Shown here piece by piece: positions 15,180-24,169 of a stretch of 42,667 bases of DNA (its first letter is position 1; every line of letters starts with the position of its first letter). A program made the position numbers and the translations under genes. A model generated the notes under the pieces. That model worked only from the letters and a program-made list of their open reading frames with translations, was not told the origin of the DNA and searched no databases. Source of the stretch: a virus; the IMG/VR virus record IMGVR_UViG_3300033979_000007, positions 1-42,667 of that record; one strand, 5' to 3'.

Positions 15180-16408
15180 TAGTTGCCCTTCTTGAGTTCT
15201 TCAATCTCTCTAGAGAGTTCTTTGATTGCTTCAATTAGAAGTGGAACAACACGTTCGTATTTTACTGCTTTGATTCCATCTTCTCTTGTGGCAACTGCTT
15301 CGGGTAATACTTTTTCTAGTTCCTGAGCAATGACACCGACATCGTGCTTACGTGTAAAGTATCCATCTTCACCACCTCTAGTGGTAAGATAGTCATCATT
15401 CCAATCAAACTCGACACCACTAATAGAGTTAACTTTTGTTAGTGCATTAGGAATTACTGTAACATTATGTTTAAGACTAATATCAGAACTGTAATATCCG
15501 GTAACGTCACCATACACATATAGTCCTTTATCGCTTCCCTGAAATAGAGCGACCGCTGCATTTTTACCATTGTAGACAGTAACGTTTCTGAATTGAGTTG
15601 TACCCCCATTATATCCATTATAGTTAATTGAAACTTGAGCAACACCGTTATAGTTATAACCACCAACAATACGGTCTGCTTCGAGTTGAAGTGAATTAAC
15701 TCCAGAATCAAATCTAAGACTTCCATTAAATATGACACCATCAGTATTAGCAAGGGCACTATTTGCTTTAGCGAAAGCGGGTGTGTTTATTCTCAGAGAA
15801 TATGCATTAGAAGAAACACCGACATAGTTGGCATAGTTATTGGCATTTGATGCTGTTGAGTTTGCCCATGTGTTTGCTCTGGTACCAATAGTATTGGCAT
15901 AAGTGTTAGCATACCCCACTATTACATCAGAATAAGAATTTGCATAAGTACCAATGGTATTTGCCCATGTGTTTGCTCTAACACCGATTGTATTTGCATA
16001 TGAGTTGGCAGCGGTGCTGCCAGAAAGTGTGCCAATCTGCTGAGATGTGTATGAATTTGCAGAGTCACCGACATATTCAGCGTAAGTATTGGCTGATGTT
16101 CCTATACGAACAGACAAAGCATTAGCGGATGTGCCAACAGTATTAGCCCAGTTATTAGATGCACGAGTAGAAGTTATTACTGCATAGTTATTGCCTGCTG
16201 TGCCAACAGTATTAGCCCAAGTATTAGCACCAATAGATGTATTGTATGCTAGTAGATTAGCGGCGTTTGCTTTTGTAAATCCACCAGAAGAATTAGCAAC
16301 ACTGTTATATGTTAAAGTATTTGCCTGATCCAACGCAACAATAATCTGATTTGTTCTGACACGCCATGTATCAAATGTGTCTGTTAGTGCTATGTTTGCT
16401 AATGCCAT
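15179..16408 (-). CDS. Tail fibre with C-terminal S74 intramolecular chaperone domain
   Basis: This 409-residue fibre begins MALANIALTDTFDTWRVRTN, a common start for cyanophage-type fibres. It has a shaft of ANTWANTIGTxANSYA repeats up to about residue 210, then a beta-rich module (DRIVGGYNYNGVAQVSIN). From residue 308 it carries a Peptidase_S74 chaperone domain: SDISLKHNV, then SISGVEFDWND, HDVGVIAQELEKVLPEAV, KAVKYERVVPLLIEAIKEL and a terminal helix. In this family the domain drives trimer assembly and then cuts itself off at the Ser of the SDxxLK motif, with a Ser-Lys pair; both are present here (S308, K313). The mature fibre would therefore be about 307 residues. The ribosome site is weak, so translation may depend on the gene just upstream. 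Confidence 0.92.
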   Translation of the reverse strand: MALANIALTDTFDTWRVRTNQIIVALDQANTLTYNSVANSSGGFTKANAANLLAYNTSIGANTWANTVGTAGNNYAVITSTRASNNWANTVGTSANALSVRIGTSANTYAEYVGDSANSYTSQQIGTLSGSTAANSYANTIGVRANTWANTIGTYANSYSDVIVGYANTYANTIGTRANTWANSTASNANNYANYVGVSSNAYSLRINTPAFAKANSALANTDGVIFNGSLRFDSGVNSLQLEADRIVGGYNYNGVAQVSINYNGYNGGTTQFRNVTVYNGKNAAVALFQGSDKGLYVYGDVTGYYSSDISLKHNVTVIPNALTKVNSISGVEFDWNDDYLTTRGGEDGYFTRKHDVGVIAQELEKVLPEAVATREDGIKAVKYERVVPLLIEAIKELSREIEELKKGN

Positions 16409-16409
16409 T

Positions 16410-16661
16410 TTACTTTACCAGTCCTTTGAGCAATTCTTTGATTTCAGCCATGTCATTCTTCAGTTGTGATATATCTTCTTTCATATTATTTAGTTCGATT
16501 GATTTCATCCGTTTTTTCTTATATGCTTTAAGAGAGTCAATATCCTTATTGATGATAGAGCCTTCCGGGGTTTTGTAGAACCCCGAAACCTCTGTTGGTG
16601 TGTCGATCATCACTTTTTTATCAGGCTCTCTATCAGGATAAAAACATTCTATCAAGTCCAA
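16410..16661 (-). CDS. Small coiled-coil protein upstream of the S74 fibre
   Basis: This 83-residue protein is not one I can assign. The start is a TTG at 16661-16659 with a strong AAGGGG site seven bases upstream that overlaps the stop of the DUF4815 gene. A later ATG (16610) lacks a clear ribosome site. The N-terminal part is polar (FYPDREPDKK, then TPTEVSGFYKTPEGS). The C-terminal 40 residues form a charged heptad helix (IELNNMKEDISQLKNDMAEI), so an oligomeric coiled coil is likely. It lies one base before the S74 fibre, with which it probably works. A perfect 7-bp hairpin (16566-16585) lies in its coding sequence. Confidence 0.72.
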   Translation of the reverse strand: MDLIECFYPDREPDKKVMIDTPTEVSGFYKTPEGSIINKDIDSLKAYKKKRMKSIELNNMKEDISQLKNDMAEIKELLKGLVK

Positions 16662-16672
16662 TTTAACACCCC

Positions 16673-19600
16673 TTATAGTTGTAGAGCGATTGCTCTTAGA
16701 TCAGCAATTCTTGGGAAGATTGCACTACTATCAGACTTTAGTCCAATCTTAATCTGGAACTGTTTGAATCCAGAGAATGTTGTACCGACTGAGTTAGTGT
16801 ATCCAACAATAGGATCTCCAAGATCATTTGTACCAGAATACATACTACTTGGTAGTTTGAAGTTATATTCTCTCCAATCTTTTCTGTTTGATAGTGAAGA
16901 ATAGACTGATGAGTTTAATGGTACTTCAATCCATTGTCTCTGCCAGATTGGTTCAAAATCTTCTGCATTTGAAACACGGACATAAACAATGAAATCAGAG
17001 TTTGATGATGGTGGACGATAAGCAGAGAGAATGATTCTTAGATCCTCTGCATCTTGTCCGTCAGCAAGTGTTACAACTTGAGAGATATACTTATTCTTCA
17101 AACCACCACCAGATGCATTAGTTTCACCGGCTGTATTGGCATTGATCAAGTTTCTGTGATAGATAGAATATGTCTTGCCAACATCAAGAACTGGTGATAG
17201 ATAGTCAGATGTTGTTGATAGTGATACCTTGACTCTGTTTGAAGGTACACTACCATAGGAGCCTATCTCGGTTGATCTTGAATAGATTGCCATCTCATTA
17301 TCATAATCAATATTGGTGCTTGGTGGGACAGCAATGTAGTCCGAAGCGATACCAGTATTGCTTCTAGTTGACATAGCAAAGTCTAGATATGTTCTATTGA
17401 AGTCAATATATCTTGGTTCAAAACGAGTTGTTGCATACACATACTTAGAAATAGTTCCGACTGAGGATGTGTTTGATGAAAGTATTCCTGTTAGAATATC
17501 ATTAGCGGTAAACAATCCATTTGAATCTTTTAGAACTAGTGAAGTTGTGTTCGAAACATTTAGTTTTGACTTAGAACTATAAATCTCACCAGTTGGTGTT
17601 GTCTTTAGTAGAACTGTTGATGTAACTGTTCCATATACAGTACCGTTAGCATTAGCAAAACTTACTGTTTCACCAGCAGTATAACCAGTACCGGATACTT
17701 TATAGTTACCACCACTGATAGATACTACGCTAGTATTAACACCAGAGGTCTGACCAATAACTCTATCACCAACAATGATAACTCTGGATGGTGATGAAAG
17801 ACCTAGTGTATCATTACCGTTGATCATTTCACCGAACCAAGATGTGTTAGCAGAACTTCTTCCAGGATCTGGTAGTTCAATAAACTCTCTTGTTTGGTTA
17901 CCAAGAACAACTTCACCGATAACGTTTGTATCGAATACTGCACGATTGAACTTAACCTTTAAGTCAACTCTAGGAACAGCATCCCAATCTGTATTGTTAT
18001 TGGTTGTGAATAGTGTACCAGTTAGTGGTCTCTCATTTACAGGCTTCTTAGTGATGATATCATTATCACCAAGAACTGAAACATACATGTAATAGTTTGG
18101 ATTAATGCCCTGTGTATGAATAACGAAAGCATATTCGGTATTATTCATCAAGAATACAGGAACTTTAAACTTAACGTTTGTTGCAACTGAACCGTCATCA
18201 GATACATTGACTTCAGAAGTAGTCATGAATACTTCTGAATATGGTACTTGAACAGTTGTGATATTACCAGCATTGTTCATGGCACGAATTTCGAACCAGA
18301 CACCCTTAACAGGATCTTTGCCAGCAAAATAAACATCAACGCTTGATAGGAACATACCTTCATCACCGTATAGAGATACTAGTTTGAAGGAGTATGCCAT
18401 ACATGAACCCATCCATGCTAGTGGATAGTTGACTGAAACACCACCACCAGAGTTTTTTGTTACAACTTTAACATTTGCTAGTTGTGTGTTTGATGTATTG
18501 GCATAGTTTAATACTGCTGTTGTTGATGATGGACCATAATCGATACCATTCTTAACTTCGGTAACGATAGTACCGGTTGACATCACAGTATCTTGTTTAT
18601 ACTGTGTTGTGCCCTGTGAGTAGAAATGTGTCATTGCGGCAGATGTAGCGTCTTTGTCATTTGTAGGACTATCTGTTACAACTACTTCCTTCGTTCCTGT
18701 TCTGAAGGTTTTGCTACCATCAGCAGGTAGTCTTAGAATAGCATATAGGTTACCATCTTCATCAGAATAGAGTTTGTCACCTTCTGTTCCATCTTTCCAT
18801 AAAAGTTTGTTCATTGTGATGGCACCAATTGATGATTCAAGTGATGATGGTACTCCAAGAATACCAAGAGCAGGAGCAGCAGGTGTGATATAATCATTCA
18901 TCAATACACCATCAAAGTAAACAAAATGCTTTGTTGATGCTTTAAGTCCCTTAGCATGAAGGGTAATTGTCTGTGGTCTAATGTCTGCAATAGGAGCAAC
19001 ATTTACAACCTTATCACCTAGACTATGTGTTTCTGTCTGAATACTTTGGAAAGTTTCCTGCATCGATCTAGACAACTGAGTAGTTGTATAGGTCTGATAG
19101 TTGTATGTGTCATTTGTTGTAACATAATTATTGTATGTTGTATCAGTTTTAGTAACAGCAGCATAATTTCTTTCAACAAGTCTCCAACCAACAAAGAAGT
19201 CTGGTTCAATTGACGAGGTAGAATATGCTGGTGAAATGACTGTAGTATTATTACCAACTAGAACCCAACCGTTGTCTACTTTTGTAGAAGAAACCAATAC
19301 CGGTTCTGATTTGGTGACACCGGTAACGTTTGATTCGTATGCACCATATACAACGCTATATGGTGTAATATCTTCGTCTGTAGGACCGAAATAAACTTTC
19401 TGTGCATTTAGACGTTCTGTATTGACCCAATAGTCTGCATCTGGACTTAGGAACAGTTTACCCAAGAACTTATAGACAGTTGTTTCAACGTTTCTGAATG
19501 TGGTTGCATAAGGTTGTTCTGCAATCGTTTCTTCTGTGTGTGGTAGAAGAACTAGATTACCAACTTGAACAGAATTGGTGTTAGAATAAACATCGTAACC

Positions 19601-22600
19601 GATCTGTGCAACGTCACAAATTGGTCTGAGTGATCCTTCCTTAGGATCGTAGCAGATGTGATGATCAGGATTTGCTGCATCAGAGGTTGCGAAACTAGTG
19701 AATGTATCAACGAAGATACCATTCTTGAATCTATCGTTTCCGTTTTCGTCAAGAATTTTAAGATCAGCAGCAGCCTTCTCTAGTAGAGATAGACTGACAT
19801 AGTTTTCTAAATTATCAACACGCTGCTTGATAACACCAATATCTCTCATGGTGTATCTTACATATGATGTTCTTCTAGAATAACATGCCAAGTCTGGTCT
19901 GCGAAGAATACTTGCATAGTTTGGTGATATTGATGGATATGGAGATACATATACTCTAGCACATGACATCAATTCTTCTGGGCAAACAGGAGTTACTGGC
20001 TTGGTTGATGGAGCACCCTTGATTACTCTGAATTGTCCACGAACGTCAACAGCAACAATATCAATTCTTCCTAGATATTTCTGATAATCAAACATCACTG
20101 GTTGAGATTCTGCTGGGATTCTAAGACCATTTGAGTCAGACTGGAAAGTTGTTGGTGCTGCTGTTGGATTTGTTGTTGCACCAGCAACGGTTGTTGCATC
20201 AGCAGCAGTATTTACATATACTGGTCTAAAGTCTAGATAGTTTCTGAGATCGAAACCAATGCCATAACCACTATAATTATAAAGTGGAATCTGGGCAGTT
20301 GTAATCTGGTCTGCTAGTGTGTTAACATCGTTAATTGGATAAGAGTCAACGGAGAAATAACCAACACCTAGTGTATAGTCTGGTTGGAAATAATCCAACT
20401 CAACTAGTAGATAAGTTCCTGATGCTAGAGCAGCCTTAGGTGTAACATAGCCATGACCATAGAAATCATTTCTCTGACCATCATCGATTTCGAAGTCACT
20501 TGTTACATTAGTTCCTTCAGAGGATGATGTGGAGAAGTCAGATGCTTTAGACCAAATGTTTTTGACTTTGAATACATCAGAGAAACCTATGTCATAAGGA
20601 CCGGTCAAGCCATTAGGATGAGTACCACAATTAATCTTGATATATCTGCTTAACTTTAGGTGTTTAGCAACTTCTCTGGCACTTGATCTAGAAACTGTAT
20701 ATGATACAGTACCACTTCTGGATGAAACTAGTGATTCTTTAAGATCAAATGTTAATGAACTTGATGTGGCCACAACTTCTCTTTCCGCACCAGTGGCATA
20801 TCCAACACCTGATAGATCAATCATGTCACCAGCGGTATAAACCTTAACCATAGTGTCACTTGCTAGTGTCGGAAGATTCTGAGTAACAGTTAGAACAGTA
20901 TCACTAGTAATATTATTGATGACATAAACACTACCTGGTGTTCCAGAGAAGCGTAGTTTATCACCAACGTTCAAACGTGTGAATTGTGTTGATGTACCTG
21001 TTAGAGTCTTGGTGCCACCACCAGATACAGTTGTACCTAGGATTGCGATATCAAATGATTCATTGATCGTCAAGAAAATGTCTTGCTTGTCTGCACTTGA
21101 TAGTGTAGTAGATCCGTATGGGAAGAACTCTGTATCAACTGTTTCTGAAACAGCAAAGGTACCACCTGAGGTGATGGTAACATCCTTTGTTCTCTTGAAT
21201 GAGAATGATGTATCAACAGTTCCGTCATACGATCTAATGTTCTTAATGTCGGTTGAGCCGACATGATACAATAGAGGTACAGTTGATTCTTTGATAACTG
21301 CACTACCAGAAGATAGCACAACGTCAGCAACGACGTTTGCCGTTGAAACATTCTTTTTGAATACGCTTCTAACACTAGAGAACGCATTTGTTCCTAGCAT
21401 GTTAACGTCCATTAGATGAACTCTGATTTCACCATTTGCTGTACCAAGTGAACCACTAGTTCCTCTTGAAAGTGATTTTACTTTAGCAGTACCGATTTTG
21501 GTACCAGTAGGACCACCGACTGAACCAACACCGCTAGAAACTCTGGCTTGTGCTGTGTTATAAAGATCGATTGGTGTGCCTAGATTTAGATTCCATGCAC
21601 CAACTGCTTCTTTAACTGTAACATAATTACCTAGTTTAGAACTTACAATCTGTCCATTGATATTAGCATATGTTGTCGCTTTTTCTGCAATGACATGAGT
21701 TGAACCATTGGTGTTAATCTCGTAACCCTTAACATATGCTTTACCCTTTTCGATCTGGTAAGCAAGTAGGTTAGAATCACCACCCTGATCTAGTTTTAGG
21801 TAACCGTCATTTGTTCCATTATTAAGATGTTCTTTAACAACAACGTTAAAACCAGAAACGTAATAGTCACCAGATTCATCACTGGTGCGTCTTGCTAATT
21901 CATCATTGACAATATTATATGTAGGACGTTCTGCAACCTCAGATACGTTGCTATTTCTAATAATGAATAGATTAACGTAATTTGGTGGTGCAGCAGGATC
22001 ATCAATTTCAAGTCTAGTTAGTGTTGGGATAATCTTAAAGCGATCAGCACCTGGTGCTGCATAATTAGATGATTCTAGTGCAGGATCAAGTAGTGTTGCG
22101 TCCTGTGATGCATCAACAATCTGTTCTGTCAATACGAATCCAACCTTACACGTTGGATTAGTTCCGTATCTATCAATAGCGACTGTCTGCTTTGTATGGT
22201 GAATGAAATGTTGCTTACAGAAACGAACACCTTCATTGATTGTGAAGATTGTTCCTAGACCGGTTGGCGCTGTATTACCAACAACTAGAGTGCCGACGTT
22301 TGCAATTAGTGGTTCGTTAGCAGCGAAAACAACTTCACCGGTGTTAGCATTACCTGAACTATAGGTAACATATAGTGTCTTTGGCTTGTCTGTACCTTCA
22401 GCACCGTCTAGGACGAGATTGACGGTTGCTTGAATGCCAGTTACCTGACCTGTTACTACTTGATTCTGAAATAGGCTAATATCAACGTCATTACCGTTTG
22501 TATCTTTATCACCGACTTTAATATAATTTGCACCGAAATCAATATTATATTTACCACCAAGAACCATGCTTCCTTCTTTAAACATATGTTGACCAAACTT

Positions 22601-22807
22601 CTGAATCTGGTCCTGAAGCATAGACTGAATCTGTGTTAGTTCTCTTGATTGAACTGAGAAGCCAGGCTTGAATAGGATTCTGTGATAGTTTTTACCGTCG
22701 TCAAAATCATCATAATAAGGATTTACATTGAAGTTAGTAGTGATAGGGCTTACGTTTGAGTAGTAAAACTCATTGTTAGCATATACATCGGTGCCGTAAT
22801 CAGCCAT
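16673..22807 (-). CDS. Large DUF4815 baseplate/structural protein
   Basis: This 2044-residue protein begins with ADYGTDVYANNEFYYSNVSP. Around residues 30-90 it has YYDDFDDGKNYHRILFKPG, VQSRELTQIQSMLQDQIQKF and HMFKEGSMVLGG, the signature of DUF4815, a family of very large virion proteins in T4-like cyanophages. The middle contains YFQPDYTLGVGYFSVDSYP and the RRTSYVRYTMRDIGVIKQRV and NLENYVSLSLLEKAA segments. The C-terminal half is beta-rich and ends with a jelly-roll-like strand set (SGFKQFQIKIGLKSDSSAIF). It follows gp8 in the wedge order, where T4 has gp9/gp10, so it probably forms the outer baseplate that anchors the fibres. The ATG is preceded by AAGGACG. The outer-wedge role is inferred. 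Confidence 0.85.
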   Translation of the reverse strand: MADYGTDVYANNEFYYSNVSPITTNFNVNPYYDDFDDGKNYHRILFKPGFSVQSRELTQIQSMLQDQIQKFGQHMFKEGSMVLGGKYNIDFGANYIKVGDKDTNGNDVDISLFQNQVVTGQVTGIQATVNLVLDGAEGTDKPKTLYVTYSSGNANTGEVVFAANEPLIANVGTLVVGNTAPTGLGTIFTINEGVRFCKQHFIHHTKQTVAIDRYGTNPTCKVGFVLTEQIVDASQDATLLDPALESSNYAAPGADRFKIIPTLTRLEIDDPAAPPNYVNLFIIRNSNVSEVAERPTYNIVNDELARRTSDESGDYYVSGFNVVVKEHLNNGTNDGYLKLDQGGDSNLLAYQIEKGKAYVKGYEINTNGSTHVIAEKATTYANINGQIVSSKLGNYVTVKEAVGAWNLNLGTPIDLYNTAQARVSSGVGSVGGPTGTKIGTAKVKSLSRGTSGSLGTANGEIRVHLMDVNMLGTNAFSSVRSVFKKNVSTANVVADVVLSSGSAVIKESTVPLLYHVGSTDIKNIRSYDGTVDTSFSFKRTKDVTITSGGTFAVSETVDTEFFPYGSTTLSSADKQDIFLTINESFDIAILGTTVSGGGTKTLTGTSTQFTRLNVGDKLRFSGTPGSVYVINNITSDTVLTVTQNLPTLASDTMVKVYTAGDMIDLSGVGYATGAEREVVATSSSLTFDLKESLVSSRSGTVSYTVSRSSAREVAKHLKLSRYIKINCGTHPNGLTGPYDIGFSDVFKVKNIWSKASDFSTSSSEGTNVTSDFEIDDGQRNDFYGHGYVTPKAALASGTYLLVELDYFQPDYTLGVGYFSVDSYPINDVNTLADQITTAQIPLYNYSGYGIGFDLRNYLDFRPVYVNTAADATTVAGATTNPTAAPTTFQSDSNGLRIPAESQPVMFDYQKYLGRIDIVAVDVRGQFRVIKGAPSTKPVTPVCPEELMSCARVYVSPYPSISPNYASILRRPDLACYSRRTSYVRYTMRDIGVIKQRVDNLENYVSLSLLEKAAADLKILDENGNDRFKNGIFVDTFTSFATSDAANPDHHICYDPKEGSLRPICDVAQIGYDVYSNTNSVQVGNLVLLPHTEETIAEQPYATTFRNVETTVYKFLGKLFLSPDADYWVNTERLNAQKVYFGPTDEDITPYSVVYGAYESNVTGVTKSEPVLVSSTKVDNGWVLVGNNTTVISPAYSTSSIEPDFFVGWRLVERNYAAVTKTDTTYNNYVTTNDTYNYQTYTTTQLSRSMQETFQSIQTETHSLGDKVVNVAPIADIRPQTITLHAKGLKASTKHFVYFDGVLMNDYITPAAPALGILGVPSSLESSIGAITMNKLLWKDGTEGDKLYSDEDGNLYAILRLPADGSKTFRTGTKEVVVTDSPTNDKDATSAAMTHFYSQGTTQYKQDTVMSTGTIVTEVKNGIDYGPSSTTAVLNYANTSNTQLANVKVVTKNSGGGVSVNYPLAWMGSCMAYSFKLVSLYGDEGMFLSSVDVYFAGKDPVKGVWFEIRAMNNAGNITTVQVPYSEVFMTTSEVNVSDDGSVATNVKFKVPVFLMNNTEYAFVIHTQGINPNYYMYVSVLGDNDIITKKPVNERPLTGTLFTTNNNTDWDAVPRVDLKVKFNRAVFDTNVIGEVVLGNQTREFIELPDPGRSSANTSWFGEMINGNDTLGLSSPSRVIIVGDRVIGQTSGVNTSVVSISGGNYKVSGTGYTAGETVSFANANGTVYGTVTSTVLLKTTPTGEIYSSKSKLNVSNTTSLVLKDSNGLFTANDILTGILSSNTSSVGTISKYVYATTRFEPRYIDFNRTYLDFAMSTRSNTGIASDYIAVPPSTNIDYDNEMAIYSRSTEIGSYGSVPSNRVKVSLSTTSDYLSPVLDVGKTYSIYHRNLINANTAGETNASGGGLKNKYISQVVTLADGQDAEDLRIILSAYRPPSSNSDFIVYVRVSNAEDFEPIWQRQWIEVPLNSSVYSSLSNRKDWREYNFKLPSSMYSGTNDLGDPIVGYTNSVGTTFSGFKQFQIKIGLKSDSSAIFPRIADLRAIALQL

Positions 22808-22820
22808 TTAAATCGTCCTT

Positions 22821-24146
22821 TTAGAATTTCAGAATTATTTTGAAGTCCTCGACTTGATCGGAGGACCTCTGGATTGGTGATATATTGTTTATATATAGTA
22901 AGTTTCCGGTATAACGTTTCATTTCAGATGTTTCGACCGAACTCAAGAAACGTGAAGCGGTACTTGTTACACCATTAACCAATTCAGATGATGGTGTACC
23001 TCTTATATTTGACAGTTTTAGAATATTATTTGCAGAGTCCCATTCAACAACATTTCCTGAAAAGGTCGATGCTGCTAGTGATAGTCCCTGATATACAACT
23101 TCATCCTCGATATAATCGACAGATGATCCATTCAATGTAATCTTTGTTAACTGACTGACCGCAGTATTAGACATTGTTTCTGTACCATCATAGATCAATG
23201 GATCTTCAAGCAATGTCACTTGTCTATAGTCATTAGTGGTGACAATCTTACCACCTTCAGATGACTTAACTCTAGTATTGATCAATAGATTAGAACCACC
23301 AAGTTCGGTTAGCGGATCAGAACCATGTCCACCTCTAGGACTAATGATTGCTCTAGCAACCGCACCAGAGCCAGTAGCAGATGAAACAGTAACATTTGCG
23401 TATGTATAATTGATACCAACGTCAGTCATGACGATTGATTCAACGATATTTGATGTTGTGTTGCGAACTGCTATAGCAGCAGCATCAGAACCGTCACCAG
23501 AGATTATTATTGTGATATCGTTGCTTGTGTATGAAGAACCGTGATCGGTTAAAACGATGCTATGAATGCCACCTCTAACAGCATTATTCTGAACGCTCCA
23601 CTGTAGAGAGCCGTCGTTCACTGTTAGTGTCTTAACCGGAATATAATCATCGGTAACGAAACGTAGAATTTCTTCGTTAGATACGGTATACATATACTTC
23701 CAGATATAACCATCTTCTGTTTGAAAGTCTGTGGTTGTTAGAATTGAAATAGGCTTTGATGTTGATTGTGCACCATAGTTATTAGCGATACACTTATAAA
23801 CATTCCAATCATCAGTGACAACAAAAAATTCATTAGTGTCTGACTTGAGAGTTTTTGAATCGAGCGAGTCATCATAAGCAGCATATACTGTTCCTGATGA
23901 CCAATCAAATCTAGGTACAACATGTCTAATGTCATTACCGCTAATCTTCTTAGCAGCAATCATGTTATCCCACACACTATAATATGAGTCAACACTAGTG
24001 TCTGCCTGAACAGGAGATGCTTCATTTGCCCATGCGGTTGACTTACCAAAAGTCAAATAGACGTTTGATGCTGTGGGTTCTGAAACAGATTCTTTAAACT
24101 GTTTAGCGTTGAATACTTGAAGATATTTTGAAAATACGGATGACAA
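22821..24146 (-). CDS. 8: Baseplate wedge protein gp8
   Basis: This is the T4 gp8 homologue: NVYLTFGKSTAWANEASPVQ, then DIRHVVPRFDWSSGTVYAAY, FFVVTDDWNVYKCIANN and EDGYIWKYMYTVSNEEILRF match the cyanophage-type gp8 pattern. It forms a dimer in the wedge, bound to gp10 and gp7. It is 441 residues against 334 in T4. The extra length is largely an inserted Gly-rich module (about residues 190-270, DHGSSYTSNDITIIISGDGS) also seen in gp6 and the gp7-like protein. The start is a TTG at 24146 with GAGAGG seven bases upstream. It follows the gp7-like gene by 23 bases and precedes the DUF4815 gene by 13. Confidence 0.9.
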   Translation of the reverse strand: MSSVFSKYLQVFNAKQFKESVSEPTASNVYLTFGKSTAWANEASPVQADTSVDSYYSVWDNMIAAKKISGNDIRHVVPRFDWSSGTVYAAYDDSLDSKTLKSDTNEFFVVTDDWNVYKCIANNYGAQSTSKPISILTTTDFQTEDGYIWKYMYTVSNEEILRFVTDDYIPVKTLTVNDGSLQWSVQNNAVRGGIHSIVLTDHGSSYTSNDITIIISGDGSDAAAIAVRNTTSNIVESIVMTDVGINYTYANVTVSSATGSGAVARAIISPRGGHGSDPLTELGGSNLLINTRVKSSEGGKIVTTNDYRQVTLLEDPLIYDGTETMSNTAVSQLTKITLNGSSVDYIEDEVVYQGLSLAASTFSGNVVEWDSANNILKLSNIRGTPSSELVNGVTSTASRFLSSVETSEMKRYTGNLLYINNISPIQRSSDQVEDFKIILKF

Positions 24147-24169
24147 GTCGTTTCCTCTCTATTCTTTTA

